A stretch of DNA of 64,000 nt from Datisca glomerata. Its lineage: Eukaryota; Streptophyta; Magnoliopsida; Cucurbitales; Datiscaceae. Below are positions 1 to 12,635 of this stretch, piece after piece. The stretch is taken from contig QANY01013420.1 in assembly GCA_003255025.1 (NCBI GenBank), positions 495,645 through 559,644 of the forward strand. The letters are read 5' to 3'. Under the pieces are notes generated by a model. The model was not told where the DNA came from. It ran no database searches and worked only from the letters and a program-made list of their open reading frames with translations. Every line of letters starts with the position of its first letter. The stretch's first letter is position 1. The position numbers and the translations under genes are program-made.

Positions 1-149
1 AGGATCATAATAAAGAAGTGCTCATTTTAATATTACCCAAATAAAATGGTTTTTAAATAAAAATCTTACAAGTCCAAAACATGAAGTAAAAACATAAGTG
101 AACTCAAACACAACCAAGCAACCTAATGACTTAATTTTTAGTGAAAAAT

Positions 150-1550
150 CAATTGGTCCACTCTTCAAACATCTCTTTTGCCAAGTTGTCCCTCCAAGTA
201 GTCCAACTATTTAACGGTTCCACGTAGGTTACATGTTGGCTCTCAACAAATTATTCATCAAAATAGTCATTTTGTAAAATTAAATTATGAAGAAGGCAAC
301 ATGCCGTAATGGTCCTACATTGAATTTTAACGGGGTAAGAAGATTATCCTCTAAGTATTGCCCAATGATCCAAAAAAAACCCAAAAGCCCTTTTAATAAG
401 ATTTCTTACCGATGAATGCCTCATGTTGAAGAATTCTTCAAGAGTAGTTGGTTGATGTCCTTCCCTTCAATCATTCAAATGGTATTGTTGCCCTATGTAT
501 GGTGCAAAGAAGCCTTCACCATTGGTATATATAGTATCGCATAAGTAATAATATCCTATTATCGGGACAACTGATTAGGGTCATATATAGTTAAGAAAAT
601 AAAACAGGTCAATCTCTTGCTGATGTTAACAATTACCTTAGAGTACCTTAAACCCATTTGTTGTAGATAAAGCATCACGAAGAACTCTAGAGTCTACTGC
701 TGAACCCTCCCATCTAGGTAATAAATAAATAATTGTAAATCTTAAGCACAAACTCCCTAGATATTAGTTTCAATTTCATTCTATCTTTTACGATACCGAG
801 GCCTATCAACAGCACGTACATTGACCTTAATATAGGTTCCATCTAAAGCTCCTAAACAGTTCTGGATTAATAAAATTCCAAATGTTACAAACCTTACAGT
901 TTGGTAAATAAGAAGGAATCCAATTTGAATTGCATATTTGATACCTTGAACCATTTCCATCTTCTATCTGTAGAGTTTTCAAGGATTGACATTCGTTTTT
1001 TCAATAACACATCATGTAGACGTAGCACTGAGTTCAAAACTTTTGTAAAATGCCTACTCACTATTTCACCCGAACGAGCAAAATGTCGTCTAACAATTTT
1101 ATTCTTCACGTCATGTGCAATTATATGTAAGAAGATAACATCCATTTCTTTTACATCCATATTCCTAGTTCCCCTTAATTGACTAGCTGTCTTAAGAAGT
1201 TGACATAAAATGGTAAATGTTCTTATGTCCATTCGCGTTCTTCCAAAAGATGCTAAGTCATTTGCAAATATCATTCTATATAAATTTAGTGTCATGATAC
1301 AGTGTCTATCAAATGACATACCATCCCATCCAATTCTACGTTTCTTTCTCCTAGAAATGATAGCGACTATCACAATCAGAAATAAAATTGTCGACTGTTT
1401 TAACATCTCCAAGTAGTAAACTAAAATACACATAATCTGTCTTTTGGTTGCCAAAGGAAGCTGAGCCAAATCTATAAAATATAGTTGATCAAAGATATAT
1501 ACTTGAATCAGGTTTACCCATAGCAACAAAGAAGTTAAAGAGCCACACAA
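150..1550 (-). pseudogene. PIF/Harbinger (HARBI1-like, DDE_Tnp_4) transposase, broken
   Basis: Reading the minus strand, an open N-terminal half (1550 to 894) contains a helix-rich region typical of plant Harbinger transposases (MDVKEMDVIFLHIIAHDVKN, then RRHFxRSGExVSRHF). It continues after frame breaks near 890 into LGALDGTYIKVNV (about 855-800, first catalytic Asp), RPRYR (about 795), WEGSAVDSRVLRDAL (about 705-665, second Asp), GYYYL, GQQYHL-type and EEFFNMRHSSVRN-type remnants (about 560-410), and a C-terminal RDNLAKEMFEEW ending near 150. Domain order and length fit the family's DDE nuclease. Stops and frameshifts make it non-functional. No TIR or TSD was found, and the Myb-like partner ORF was not recognised. 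Confidence 0.85.
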
Positions 1551-1842
1551 CGCCAGAAAGCCATAAAATCAATATAATATTGAAACATAAAATAAAAATG
1601 AAAGCAGTGAGAGAATGAAAAAAGAGCTATACCTTCTTGTCAACAAAATCAGCCCAGAAGCTAGCTTGAGCTCTCTAGTAAGGATCATAAGACAATAGTG
1701 GAGCTATACCTTACGTCTACATATATAGCAGAAAAATTAACATCTTCGACCATATGATAAATATGTAAAATGATATATTAATCACATCCATTGATGTTTG
1801 GTCTCTCAAATTTCATATTATGTTTGGTTTCTAACAGATAAC

Positions 1843-2580
1843 TAGGGGTGATAAAAAATTGTTCAAACCGTTTAGTCCGAACCGGTCTGAACCGAAATTG
1901 ATCGGTATGGATGATTTTTTTCTTGTTAATGATCGGTTCGGTCCTTCTTTTAGAGAGGACCAAAAGTTTGGACCGGTACAAAATTTTTGTTAGTTCTGGA
2001 CCGATCTGAACTGATCGACCATATATATATATATATTAGGGTTTTAGGTTAGTTCTCTTTTCTCCTTCTCGTATCTCGCCTCCAGTCCACTCGACTCGAC
2101 TCTCGACTCGACTCTCGACTCTTGCTCTCCAGCCTCCCTCAGATCAGACCCCCTCCCTCTCCCTCAGCTCACGGGTCACGAGCCCTACATCTCCCTCTCC
2201 CTCAGCCTAGTCCCTCTCCTTAAGCTCAGATTGCTTCTCGCATCTTCTCGCCTCTCCCTCAGCTCAGTCCCTCACCCTCAACTCAGACTGCCTCTCGCCT
2301 CCTCTCACCTCTCCCTCAGCTAAGTCCCTCTAGCCACTACCTCTCTCTCATCTCAGTCCCTTTCTCTTTCCCTCAACTCAGTCCCTCTCCCTCCCCCTCA
2401 ACTCAGTCCATCTCCCTCTCCCTTAGTTCGTCAAGTCCGTCCGAACCAACCGTTAATTTTCGGTCTGGATGTTTTCTAGATTTATGGTCGGTTTGGTCCT
2501 CCATATAAGAGGACCGTGATTTTCGGTTTGGTCTTATTTTCCTCTAAAAATCCAACTAGAATGATCATTGAACACCCCTA
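1843..2580. mobile_element. Non-autonomous hAT element, copy 1
   Basis: The element starts TAGGGGTG and ends CACCCCTA, a perfect short terminal inverted repeat. It is flanked by 8-bp target duplications CAGATAAC (1835-1842) and CAAATAAC (2581-2588), 7 of 8 identical; an 8-bp TSD with this TIR is the hAT signature. The subterminal arms are rich in CGGTCCGGACC-like motifs in both orientations (1868-2020 and 2430-2550). The centre (about 2040-2430) is a C/T-rich stretch of CTCCCTCAGCTCAGTCC-like units. No transposase is encoded, so movement would depend on an autonomous hAT. A truncated relative lies at 12744-13250. Confidence 0.85.
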
Positions 2581-3650
2581 CAAATAACAAATAATTGTGC
2601 CTAATATTTTTTCATAAAAAGATTACCATGAATATGTAAGGATCTATTATATACATTCATAACAAACAATAGATCATTCTAATAATTTTCACAAACTAAT
2701 GGTTCGTTATGCAACTTTTCATTTATCTCGAGAGATATGAATGTAAGTTTATTTGTAACTTAGGTGTTTAAATTTTATCCTCCTAGTAGACAAACTATCT
2801 GTTAGGCCTAATTACGAAGAGAACTATTTCATCAATTCTTGTATGGATATGGTGGTTTTTCTTCTGTTATATATGGATTTTGAGAGCAAAAGACTCTGGC
2901 TTCTTCTTCCTCAAAATTCTACATATTTGCGTGCTTTTTTCCCTTTTTTTGCAAAACCAAATTATATATGTAAGGTCCACATGGAACAGATGTGGGCCGA
3001 AAAGCTTTATTTTCTATACTGGTGCTAATCTTCTACAATCGATTATCAGGCTACAATGTAGTAATATTTTCCTCAATGAATCTTAGTTTGCACATAAACT
3101 TTTGGAAGGTTCATATTTGGCATGAAACCATACCATATGAAAGCAATAAGCGCGCACACACACATATATATTATCACAGCAAAAATAAACCATATTCATC
3201 AAATCGAGCTACAACTTCTATAATATAGCAACATCTTCAACCAACTTATAGCAATTTGATATGAAACAAAATATATACACAATCTTCCTAGAGCTCCAGC
3301 ACCTAAAAGAGAAACTTCTTCCAACTGCCAATATGAATTTATTGCTCAATCCTCAAGATTGAGTTTATTCATCTGGAATGAAAAAATCAAACCTCAAATC
3401 AACAGAACCAGAGCTCTTTCCTCTATATTTTTCATTGAGGAGAGTTTTACTCCTTTTTGAAAGCCACCCAATTGCAGCCCTAGATATATTAGAAATCAAT
3501 TCTGATTTCAGAAATTAACTAGGTCTAAATAGAAAAAATAGAGAGGAGAAGAAGAACACTTCTCACGAAGCTCTGTAAAAACTCGCTTCGAGTTGTAGCC
3601 TATACAAAAAAATGGAGAAGAGGGAGAAGGGAAGAACGCAAAAGGGCACA
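2581..3650. other. Non-coding AT-rich region
   Basis: The short ORFs here (for example 2843-3228) overlap in several frames, lack recognisable motifs and look random. No RNA gene or element end was recognised. Confidence 0.6.
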
Positions 3651-3665
3651 CACATACACACACAC

Positions 3666-3708
<43 letters not shown>
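3651..3708. repeat. (CA)n followed by (GA)n microsatellite
   Basis: A run of CACACA (about 3651-3666) leads directly into about 20 uninterrupted GA units (about 3668-3707). Confidence 0.95.
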
Positions 3709-3712
<4 letters not shown>

Positions 3713-3850
3713 CATGGGTCGCTGCTCGTAAGTGAGAGGGAGAGGGAGAAGGAGAAGGCAGGCGCGAACATAATGAGAAGCCTTCGTGAGAGAGCTTACA
3801 TGGGTCACTGCTCGTGAGTGAGAGGGAGAGGGAGAAGGCAAATGCGAACA
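3702..3850. repeat. Imperfect direct duplication of a purine-rich unit
   Basis: Two copies of about 70 bp (3702-3770 and 3788-3850) share GAGAGAGCTTAC, ATGGGTC, CTGCTCGT and a GAGAGGGAGAGGGAGAAG tract, ending at GCGAACA. They lie directly after the GA microsatellite, which suggests local slippage or duplication. The reverse-strand ORF across them is low complexity and probably not a gene. Confidence 0.8.
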
Positions 3851-4194
3851 GAACACCCGAAATCGATATACCTCTCGATTTAGAGGGGTATCAAGACACC
3901 CTCAATGGATGGTACCTTGACATTCCGATAATGTAAAACACTCCTAAAAAAATTAAACCAAACAAAGGAATGCTAAAATCACCCCATTTTCCAGGCATCT
4001 CACATAACATCACCCTATACCAAACAAGCCCTTAGGGTTTCTAAATGGCGTGTGGCCATGAAATGTCGGCGTTGTGGAATACATGTCACAATGTCAGAAC
4101 ATGCAAAGGGGCAGTGAAAAAAAAGAAGAGAAAGTGGCCAAACTGCTAGTTCATCAGCCCTCATTACCCGCATGGACATGAGCCAAACGACTGT

Positions 4195-4231
4195 TACCAT
4201 GGCGTTTGGGCCCCAAACGCCAATCATGGTA
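4195..4231. repeat. Near-perfect inverted repeat (hairpin)
   Basis: TACCATGGCGTTTGGG is followed directly by its reverse complement with a 4-nt insertion (CCCCAAACGCC, AAT, CATGGTA). It is GC-rich inside AT-rich DNA. Related GGCG and CGCC words occur nearby (4035-4075, 4465-4510), and TATAAATAGG sits at about 4470-4480. It could be the inner end of a degraded inverted-repeat element; no role is established. Confidence 0.7.
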
Positions 4232-4264
4232 GGCGAATAGTCATGTACTGATGGCATTTAGGTC

Positions 4265-5275
4265 CTCATTGTAGCATTTGACTCTTAACAATTTTCATAC
4301 ACATTTAGCTATATTCATAATTAGACATTTTCATACACTTAACCATTTTCAAAACTTAGTCGTTTTCACAAATTTGCTTATTTTTCGCACACTTAACCAT
4401 TTTCACACACTTAGTCATTTTCAAATGCTAGTTTTATACCTCCAATCGCTTGTTTCATTTTTCAAACGCCATGTATAAATAGGCGATCACCAGTATCCCT
4501 CCCAATCGCCACATATTAATTTCACACAATTATGCCTTTCATGTACTTGTAAATTCTAAATCTCTCTCTCCCTCTCATAAAATTATTCCTTACATTTATC
4601 TTTTTCACACACTTAGCTACATTCACACACTTAGCTATATTCACACGCTTGGTCATTTTCACGCACTTAATTGTCTATACCGGTAGTTCTAGTGGTAGAT
4701 TTTAGTAAACACGAATAATATTCTATACCAACGGTTGTTTGCACAAGTATGCACATTAATCATATTAATTACATATACTTAACCATTTTTAATCACATAC
4801 ACTTAACCATTATACATATAATAAGTTTCATAAATGCAAATTATCATTTCTGTGACTTGATCATATCACAAATCAGTCATTTGTACACATTTAGCCACCT
4901 ATATGCACTTAGCCATGTTTTCGTACGCTTAGGAAATTTTTACACTTAATTATTTTACACACTTAGTAATTTTCACACACTCATTTATTTTCAAAAACTT
5001 AATTATTTTCATAGATTTAGTGATTTTCACATTTAGTTATTTTTTACAATTAGTAATTTTCACACTTAACAATTTTCACACATTTAATCATTTATATTTG
5101 CACACACTTAATCATTTTCATGTACTTGTCAATTTTCACACACTTAGCATATTTATTTACACACATTTAGCTATTTTTAATTACACACACCTAGTATTAT
5201 ATAATTGTATCTTACCTTTATCATTTTCACACCTGAACATTTTAAATTAACTTAGTCATTTTCATTTCTTCACTT
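4265..5275. repeat. Degenerate minisatellite, CACACACTTAGTCATTTT-like units
   Basis: About 1 kb is built from loosely tandem units of roughly 17-22 bp on the pattern CACTTAGTCATTTTCACA, with interruptions (for example 4520-4600 and 4670-4760). The + strand ORFs inside it (4278-4478, 4749-4949, 5020-5250) are repetitive translations rich in NHFHTL-type words and are not considered genes. Confidence 0.75.
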
Positions 5276-8117
5276 AATATATACCTTTTGTAGAGGTCCT
5301 TCCATTTCATCAATTTAGATAAGGCCTTGGTGAAGGTCATATGCACGATTGCTCTATGGAGTAACAGATGCATTTTCTCTCAAAATTCTTGATTTCTCAA
5401 TGCAAAACATTAACAATTTTCCTTTATATTTGAAATGGAATTAAGTACCACAACAAATGAATATTTCTTCTGATACAAATCCCTTCTAAACACACTTCAA
5501 ACCTACATCACTACACAAATATTACACCAGAAAATAGCAGAACAAGATGCAAATCCCGGTACTTTTTAATGACTACTTCAGTTGCACCATTTGGCACTCG
5601 AGATCAAATTACAACGCGCGTCTCATCTGTAATATACACTTTTCATATATAGATCTTTCCATTTCTTCAAGCTCTTTCCAGGGACTTCATTGCCAAAATC
5701 AAAATATATTATAATGCTTGGTGACGATATCGAAATCGAGAAAAAAAGAAAAAACAAGAATTACATGGGATTAATGGTATTCCCAACATTGGAGATGGAT
5801 CCAATAAATGATACACTAAAAAATTGATTGTGTTAGTGTCACTATTCCAAAGTCTGATTTTTACAGGATAATCTCTTTAAACAAAGACATACACTATTAT
5901 TTATAGAACTTTACAAACTAAAGTCATTTGGATGCCAAATTTGAATATCAACCTACAAAAACTAAAAAAGACACAAAAATAGAGTATCACACCAACATCG
6001 CACACCAAATACATATTAAATGCTGATCACATTAGCGCATAATATAATTGAAACTCAAAGAACAGAAGCATTGGATATAAGTAAAAAATATGAAAGTTGT
6101 TAGGTAGGGATAAACATTGGACTCTTGAGGCTTTTTGCGGTTTTCTTTCTACAGAAAAAAAATAGTAATAATTATGATGAACCAGCTTCATACACTAATT
6201 GTGTTGGCTCTTTAGCAAAATTTGTGAAAACTTAGATGTTAACACACTCTAATTAACAGTGAGTAAGGTGTGGTAAAAGGCAATATGTCCAAGACTAGAC
6301 TAAAGGATACTAAACCGTTTATTACAATTTGAATTTTGAAAGAATGCATGCAAAAAGCCACATCATCTTTGTAAAATGTAGCAAGCACATTGCAGAACCC
6401 ACATCTATTACACATAGGAGGAACTACTTTTATCAACATCATAATATAACTCATACACTAGAGAGAATGGTATTTCCATAGCCAAAAGTCTTATTTACAT
6501 ACATACACATGTATACCACATAGCAAAGGCAAAGATCCATGGCCCTGTTATGGGCACAAGTGGCATCTTCATGCTCATTATCATTACTTTATACTATGAT
6601 GCTTGTTATGTACATATAAAAGTTTATTTGGGCTACTTATGCTAATAAAGTATCAATAAGAACAAAATATAGCATCCAACAATACCTCCATATGATATTG
6701 GTCAATAAGAATAAAATAGTTCTACCAAGTATTAAAGTTTTAGAGGGCACTCAGTATCAAAATATGGTTCAACTACTCCTTATACAAGGAGTACGACCAA
6801 ATTATCTAGTCCAATAAATGGAACCAATGAGAAAAAAAACCTTGAGGTTTACCTACTAGTATTCTCAGCACACATTAGCTGATCATATAAGAGCTCTTGG
6901 AGCAGTCATGATTAATTGAACATCGACTAACCGATCAGAAAAAGCTTCCAACCAAAACTGAATGTACTTCATTCAAATTCATTTTTTTTACAATAACATA
7001 AACACGAACTAGTAACCACACAAAGTTGAATGAAATTAACCACACGCCTTTCTACTAATTAAATAGAAAGCCTCTAAATGATGCTTACCGGGTTAAGTTT
7101 GATAAATGTGTAAAACCATTAAAAATTTTAAAAATTGGATCTAAGTCTAGAAAAAGATTAGTCTATTTTTTATTAATATAGATCTACGCCCCTAACACTT
7201 TTTTCCTTCATTGATTCTTTCGATGGATATCGAGATTCAACTCGGGAGGAAGAATTGGTAATAAACATAAAATCATCCATTCTGGTTCTATATTTGTTCA
7301 AATAAAATGTTTAGCTAATTTCATACGTCTAACCAAAAAAACATTTCTTCTTCCTACTTTTCGATCTTCCTATTCATTACCCGCGGACCCTTCTTCCCCT
7401 AATTCTTTCCATTCTACCAACGAATAATCTAGAATAAGTCACAAATCTAGATCAAGCAATTAGAAAGCAATAGTCATGTTCCTAATCCTCCAATCTACCA
7501 ATAAAATATACCATTTGATTCCTTTACCAGCCAGCGAAAAATTCTAATAAATTGGAAAGCAATACAATAATTAATGCTCAAACGAAAATGATAGAGAACA
7601 TGAGAGGAACATACCAAACTTGACTTCACTTTCTTCATAAATTCACTGTTCTTAAATCAAGCTCTTTTTCTCGAACCCCCAATCCCGTCTTCAACGTCCG
7701 TATGGGCTCCCAAATATGAATCATCGACATTGGAGAACCTAATAAATCAATTAAAACTCTAAAGCTTCACTTATTAGTTCAAACAGTAAATAAATAATAT
7801 CAATTAAAAAGATAAAGAGCGTGAAAATAGGGTTCCTTCTGAGAGTCACTGACACTGTAGTCACTCACGAAGATAATAGCTTCAGTTGTAGATTTTCACT
7901 ATCTGGAGAGCAGAGAGAAACAGCCTGCCTAGAAGCATATCTGCAAATCTGAGAGCTCATTTTTAGGAAAGAACAAGAATCAAAGAGAAAGAGAGGCAAA
8001 GAGAGACGCTGAAAGACAGAAAGAAATATTTTGTTCACTTTTGTGGGGATGAGTCAAAATCAAACCATTAAAATTTAAAAAAATGCTAACATTAAAACTA
8101 CCACTTCCCCCATTGAC
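5276..8117. other. Long non-coding AT-rich region
   Basis: The only ORFs are below about 75 codons, with no motifs, Cys/His patterns or retroelement similarity. No tRNA-like or rRNA-like segment was recognised. Diverged transposon or old intergenic DNA is likely. Confidence 0.55.
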
Positions 8118-8177
8118 AAAAGCTCGAGCTTTTATGGTCGAATTTAATAGTAGACGATGACAAAAGCTCGAGCTTTT
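8118..8177. repeat. Twin 16-bp perfect palindromes
   Basis: AAAAGCTCGAGCTTTT occurs at 8118-8133 and again at 8162-8177, start-to-start spacing 44 bp, each preceded by GAC. The intervening sequence is unrelated. Confidence 0.9.
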
Positions 8178-8351
8178 ACGCTAGCCTGAGAGAGAGAGAG
8201 ACAAAGAACTTACAACAATGGAGGGGAAAGAAAGAGGAGGGCTCAGACCAAAAAGAGATGAGGGCATAATGAGATTGAATGAAAAATAAAATAAGAAAAG
8301 GAGCAGTGAAAAACCCTAATTTTTTAGGGATGGTTACCCGCTATACCTGTT

Positions 8352-8353
<2 letters not shown>

Positions 8354-8396
<43 letters not shown>
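8354..8396. repeat. (GA)n microsatellite
   Basis: About 20 GA units are followed immediately by TCTCTCT, so the locus ends in a short inverted GA/TC structure. Confidence 0.95.
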
Positions 8397-8397
<1 letters not shown>

Positions 8398-10487
8398 TCT
8401 CTAAGCCATCTAACGGCTGGGATTAACCTGGCCAAATCCTATGGTCAGGAATAATCCCAGTATGAATGCCGGAAAAAGAATTTCTGGTATGGGAGATGGA
8501 CCCCAAAATCACTATACAATAGTGTTAGGCATTTAATGCTAAGGACGCATTGCTCGTATAAATTGAGGGCTTTCCCTCCTTCGTAAAACAACCCACATAC
8601 GTCATGATAGTGTTCTCTAATAAAATGGCTAGCTAAATCTCACCTTGCTAAAGGTGTAAAGTTTCATTCTTAGTTGTAAATTAAACTTAAGGTATCTTAA
8701 CTCATTTTTAGTATTTGTGAATATATTTTACTCATCTCCCTCTACTAACTCTAACTCTTACCCTTTATTCTATTCCTTTCACTTCCATTAACACACCTAC
8801 CTTTGACTTGTGGGTTGTTATTGATTTATTATAACACAAAACATAATGAATACTTGAATCTCTCATTAAAAGAAATGTGGTTTAACATTATAAATATATA
8901 TTATGGGAGATATATAAAATCACATTTATATATATCTTGATTATGAGCTTAACAGCTACCTAGTTGTAACCTCTCTTAATGTGATTTTCAACTAAGTTAT
9001 ATAAAAAGAGTAACAATTATTTTAATTTTACATACTAAAAATCTTACCTTAGCTCTTTATTTTCATCTATTATCATCAACAACTTGAATTTCAAAATCAA
9101 TTTAATATTAAAATTGGACCATGAGATCACTTTATAATTGGTAGAAAGAAAATTTACCTCAACTTTATTCGAGACGTTGGGCATATAACCTTCCCTGAGG
9201 ATCAACGAACTAAAGATAAATTAAGGTTTGTAGCCCTCTTGACTAGAGTCATTATGCTCTTCATGATATTTTAACATCTAATGCGCTAAGACCGTCTGAT
9301 TTGGCTCGTTACATGGTTCAAGAAGAAAGGTTAAGCGAATTTCACATTGTACATATTTACGCAAAAAAAAAAAAATGTGAACAAAACAAAAGAATATGGA
9401 AAAAAAGTCAATTAAAGTTTCAAAATAAGAATGTCTAGAGGTGTTATCTCCATAAGTATATTAGAATAACTTTTACTGTCTCTTCTTAGAATCCTCAATC
9501 ATTAAAGCACAAGAGATGGTTTATGAATGCTTTTCTTTTAGCATACAGAAAAAGAAAAGAACTTTAGAATCATATTCAGCAGATTAAAAGTATATGTGCT
9601 TGAATGATCTAAGGATAAATTGAATATTAAATTTTACTATAAGCTTCATTTCATGACTAATAACTGATGATTAAAAAAATTAGTTGATTGCTTAATTGCT
9701 TGGGGCTAGCAATAAGCTAGTGCGGGAATATGATCATAATTTAAATTGTTATATTTTGTAATGCTAAATCTATTTATTTGTACTTTTAGTGTTAGTAATG
9801 GTCTCGTTTTAATATCATTTTGCTTCATAAAAAAATTATGATAGAGTAAGTATTTAAGTTTATCATTTTAATAGTATGTTAACATTATGAATTTGTAGTA
9901 ATTTAGAAGCAACTAAAGGACGATCAAAGTCATAGCCTAACATGCTGGGAATTCCACAGGGAGAATTGGACAATGAACCATATGTGGTTGGAAAGTTGTG
10001 TGAGCCTTATTTCCAATGCAATTTAAGGTGTAGCATTCAGAGTTTCATAGGGGAAGCTATCATTTGAAGTTTCATTTAGAGTTTCATAGGAGAAGCTTTG
10101 GTTGAAAAACAAAAAGAAAATAATCGTCGAATTTATTTTTTTCGCAAATAAAGTGCTCAACCATAATAAAGAGCTAGAATCTTGAACATAAATTTGTTGA
10201 AGCATGATGGCATATAAATGATTATTCACAATGTGATGATGCAATGGAGACAGAATTAAAATTACTTGCAATGAGTGAATTTTCAGACTTGTAGTCCAAA
10301 TACCTAAAGGTGTAGAACTAGTATGATACACATGGGTATTTATGCAAAAATGTAATGAGAAAAATGAAAACCTAAAATATAAAGTACGACTTGTAGTACA
10401 ATGATTTTCACAAAGACTTAGTATTGACTATAAAGACATATTCTCCGGGTAGATGCAATTATACTTTGATACTCGTTACGGCCACCT
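8397..10487. other. Non-coding region
   Basis: No supported gene. 8550-8560 has a TATAAATT box-like word. 9935-10030 contains a short open stretch (about 30 codons) with coding-like composition but no splice context or recognised motif. 10023-10331 (minus) is a 102-codon ORF of low-information sequence, probably chance. Confidence 0.5.
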
Positions 10488-10633
10488 GTGGATATTGGAT
10501 AAGTTCCAATCATTTATGGATATTGGATCAGTTCCAATCATTTGTGAATATTGGATCAGTTCCAAAACACTTCTGGATATTGGATCAGTTCCAAAACACC
10601 TGTGGCTATTGGATCAGTTCCAAGCATCTGTGA
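10488..10633. repeat. 28-29 bp minisatellite
   Basis: Five consecutive copies of a unit like TGGATATTGGATCAGTTCC followed by AATCATTTG or AAAACACCTG. The second half of the unit varies more than the first. The array lies immediately 5' of the gypsy pol remnant. Confidence 0.9.
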
Positions 10634-10639
10634 AGTTTT

Positions 10640-12635
10640 GGATGTCTTTGACGATGAGTGTCTGTGACTTCCTCCTCCTTGAGAGATGGATTTTTGTATT
10701 GAGTTAGTACCATGTACGGCCCCCATATCAAAAGCTCCGTATTGGATGGCTCCTGCTGAGTTGAAAGAACTTAAGGATCAACTCCAAAAATTATTAGATA
10801 AAGGTTTCATTAGACTAAGTGTTTCACCTTAGGGAGTTGAACAAAGTCACTATCAAGAATAAGTATATGTTACCGCGTATTGAGTACTTATTTTATCAAC
10901 TTCAGGGGGCGTCAATATTCTCTAAGATTGATTTGAGATCAGGTTATCATCATCTCATGATTGGAGATGAGGACATTCCTAAGACAGTATTTCATACTCG
11001 TTACAACCACTATAAGTCTGTGGTGAGGTCGTTTTGATTGACTAATGTTCTGACAACATTTATGGATTGGATGAACATGGTGTTTAAGGTTTAGTTAGAT
11101 TCTTTTGTGATTGTGTTCATTGATGATATTCTGGTGTACTCCAGATCAGAGGTTGAGCATATGGATCACCTCAGGATTCTTTTGCAAACATTAAGGACAC
11201 ACTAGTTATATGTAAAATTTCAGAAGTGTGAGTTTTGGCTCCATCAAGTATCATTCCTTGGTCATGTGGTATCTCGAGATGGAATCTCCATTGACTCATC
11301 TAAGATTGAAGCAGTAGTCAATTGTCCCTAACCAACAGATGTTAGGGAAGTTCACAGTTTTCTGGGTCTACTAGGATATTACAGAAGGTTCGTTGAGGGT
11401 TTTGCCAAGATCGCTATTCCACTCATACAGTTGACCAGGAAGAATGCCACCTTTACCTGGAGGGCTGAATGCGAGAAATCTTTTCAGAGCCTTAAATAAA
11501 AATTAGTGTCAGTACCAATATTGGCCATTCTAGATGGTAAGAGTGACTTTGTTATTTACAATGATGCTTCCAGGAGAGGTTTGGGTTGTGTTTTGATGCA
11601 ACAGAGAAGGGTCATAGCATGATTTAGAGTTGGTTGCCATCATTTTTGCCCTCAAGATTTGGAGACATTACTTGTATGGCTATAAGTGTTAGATTTATAC
11701 AGATCATAAAAGTTTCAAGTACTTTTTCACTTAGAAATAGCTTAATATGAGACAATATTGTTGGTTGGAACTAGTGAATGATTATGACTGTGAGATCCCA
11801 GGAAAGGTAAATGTAGTGGCTGATGCTTTAAGTAAAAAATCAGCTCATTCAGCAGCTCTTATTACGTCTCAAAAGCATATCCTTGAGGATTTTGAATGTG
11901 CCGAGATTCAGGTCTTGCTGAAAGACACTACAACACAGCTAGCTCAACTCATAGTTCAACCTCATTGCAGCAACGTATTATCGATGCACAGAACTCAGAT
12001 TCTGAGTTACTTCTGATTCGTAGTGAAGTGGATTCGGACAAAAGACAAGGGTTCGTTGTCGGTAATGATTCAACTCTTCATTTTCATGGGAGGCTTTGTG
12101 TTTTGAAAGACGCAGTCATCGGGCAGGAATTACTCACAGAGGCTCATAGTTCACTATATACATTGTACCATGGCAGTACTAAGATGTATCACGATTGAAA
12201 GTTACATTATTGATGGAATGGTATGAAGTGTGATATCGCTGAGTTTGTTAGTAAGTGTCTGGTGTGTCAGGAGATCAAGGCTCAAAGACAGCGACCATCT
12301 AGGGTGTTGCAATCATTAAGTATTCCTGAATGAAAGATGAAGCTTGTGACTATGGATTTCATTTCAGGGCTACCGATGACAGTAAAAGGCTATAACTCTA
12401 TTTGGGTTGTGATGGATCGTTTTACCAAGTCAGCACACTTTTTGCCTGGCAATACTACATTTTCAATTGAGGATTGGACTCGGTTGTATATTCAAGAGAT
12501 TGTATGACTTCATGGGGTTCTAGTATCTATAGTATCAGATCAGGATATGTGGTTCATGTCAAACTTTTGGCTGAGTCTACAGAAAGCTTTGGGTACTTAG
12601 TTGAATTTTAGTACAGCTTTCCATCGCAATCTGAG
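10640..12635 (+). pseudogene. Ty3/gypsy pol remnant (RT, RNase H, integrase; Tekay/Del-like)
   Basis: In domain order on the + strand: [20 protein letters not shown] (about 10700-10760, RT entry); [18 protein letters not shown] (about 10835), where about 20 residues between SP and ELNK have been deleted; [12 protein letters not shown] (about 10918); RT active site FIDDILVYS (11116-11142, catalytic Asp pair retained); [33 protein letters not shown] (about 11356-11415); RNase H NDASRRGLGCVLMQQ; PGKVNVVADALSKKSAHSA (about 11797-11850); integrase zinc-binding CLVCQEIKAQRQRPSR (about 12257-12305); and core MDFISGLPMTVKGYNSIWVV with a following DRFTKSAHFLP (about 12352-12445). Many stops interrupt it. 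Gag, protease and LTRs are absent, so this is a truncated fragment of a chromovirus-type element; the Tekay/Del assignment is by motif resemblance only. Confidence 0.9.

Noticed and set aside
1..1700. AGGATCATAA at 1 and 1681 as possible element ends
   Set aside because: They are direct, not inverted, and the left copy is at the window edge; no TSD or TIR supports it.
3563..3856. 97-codon minus ORF rich in Ser/Leu
   Set aside because: Driven by the GA microsatellite and its duplicated purine-rich flank; no domain.
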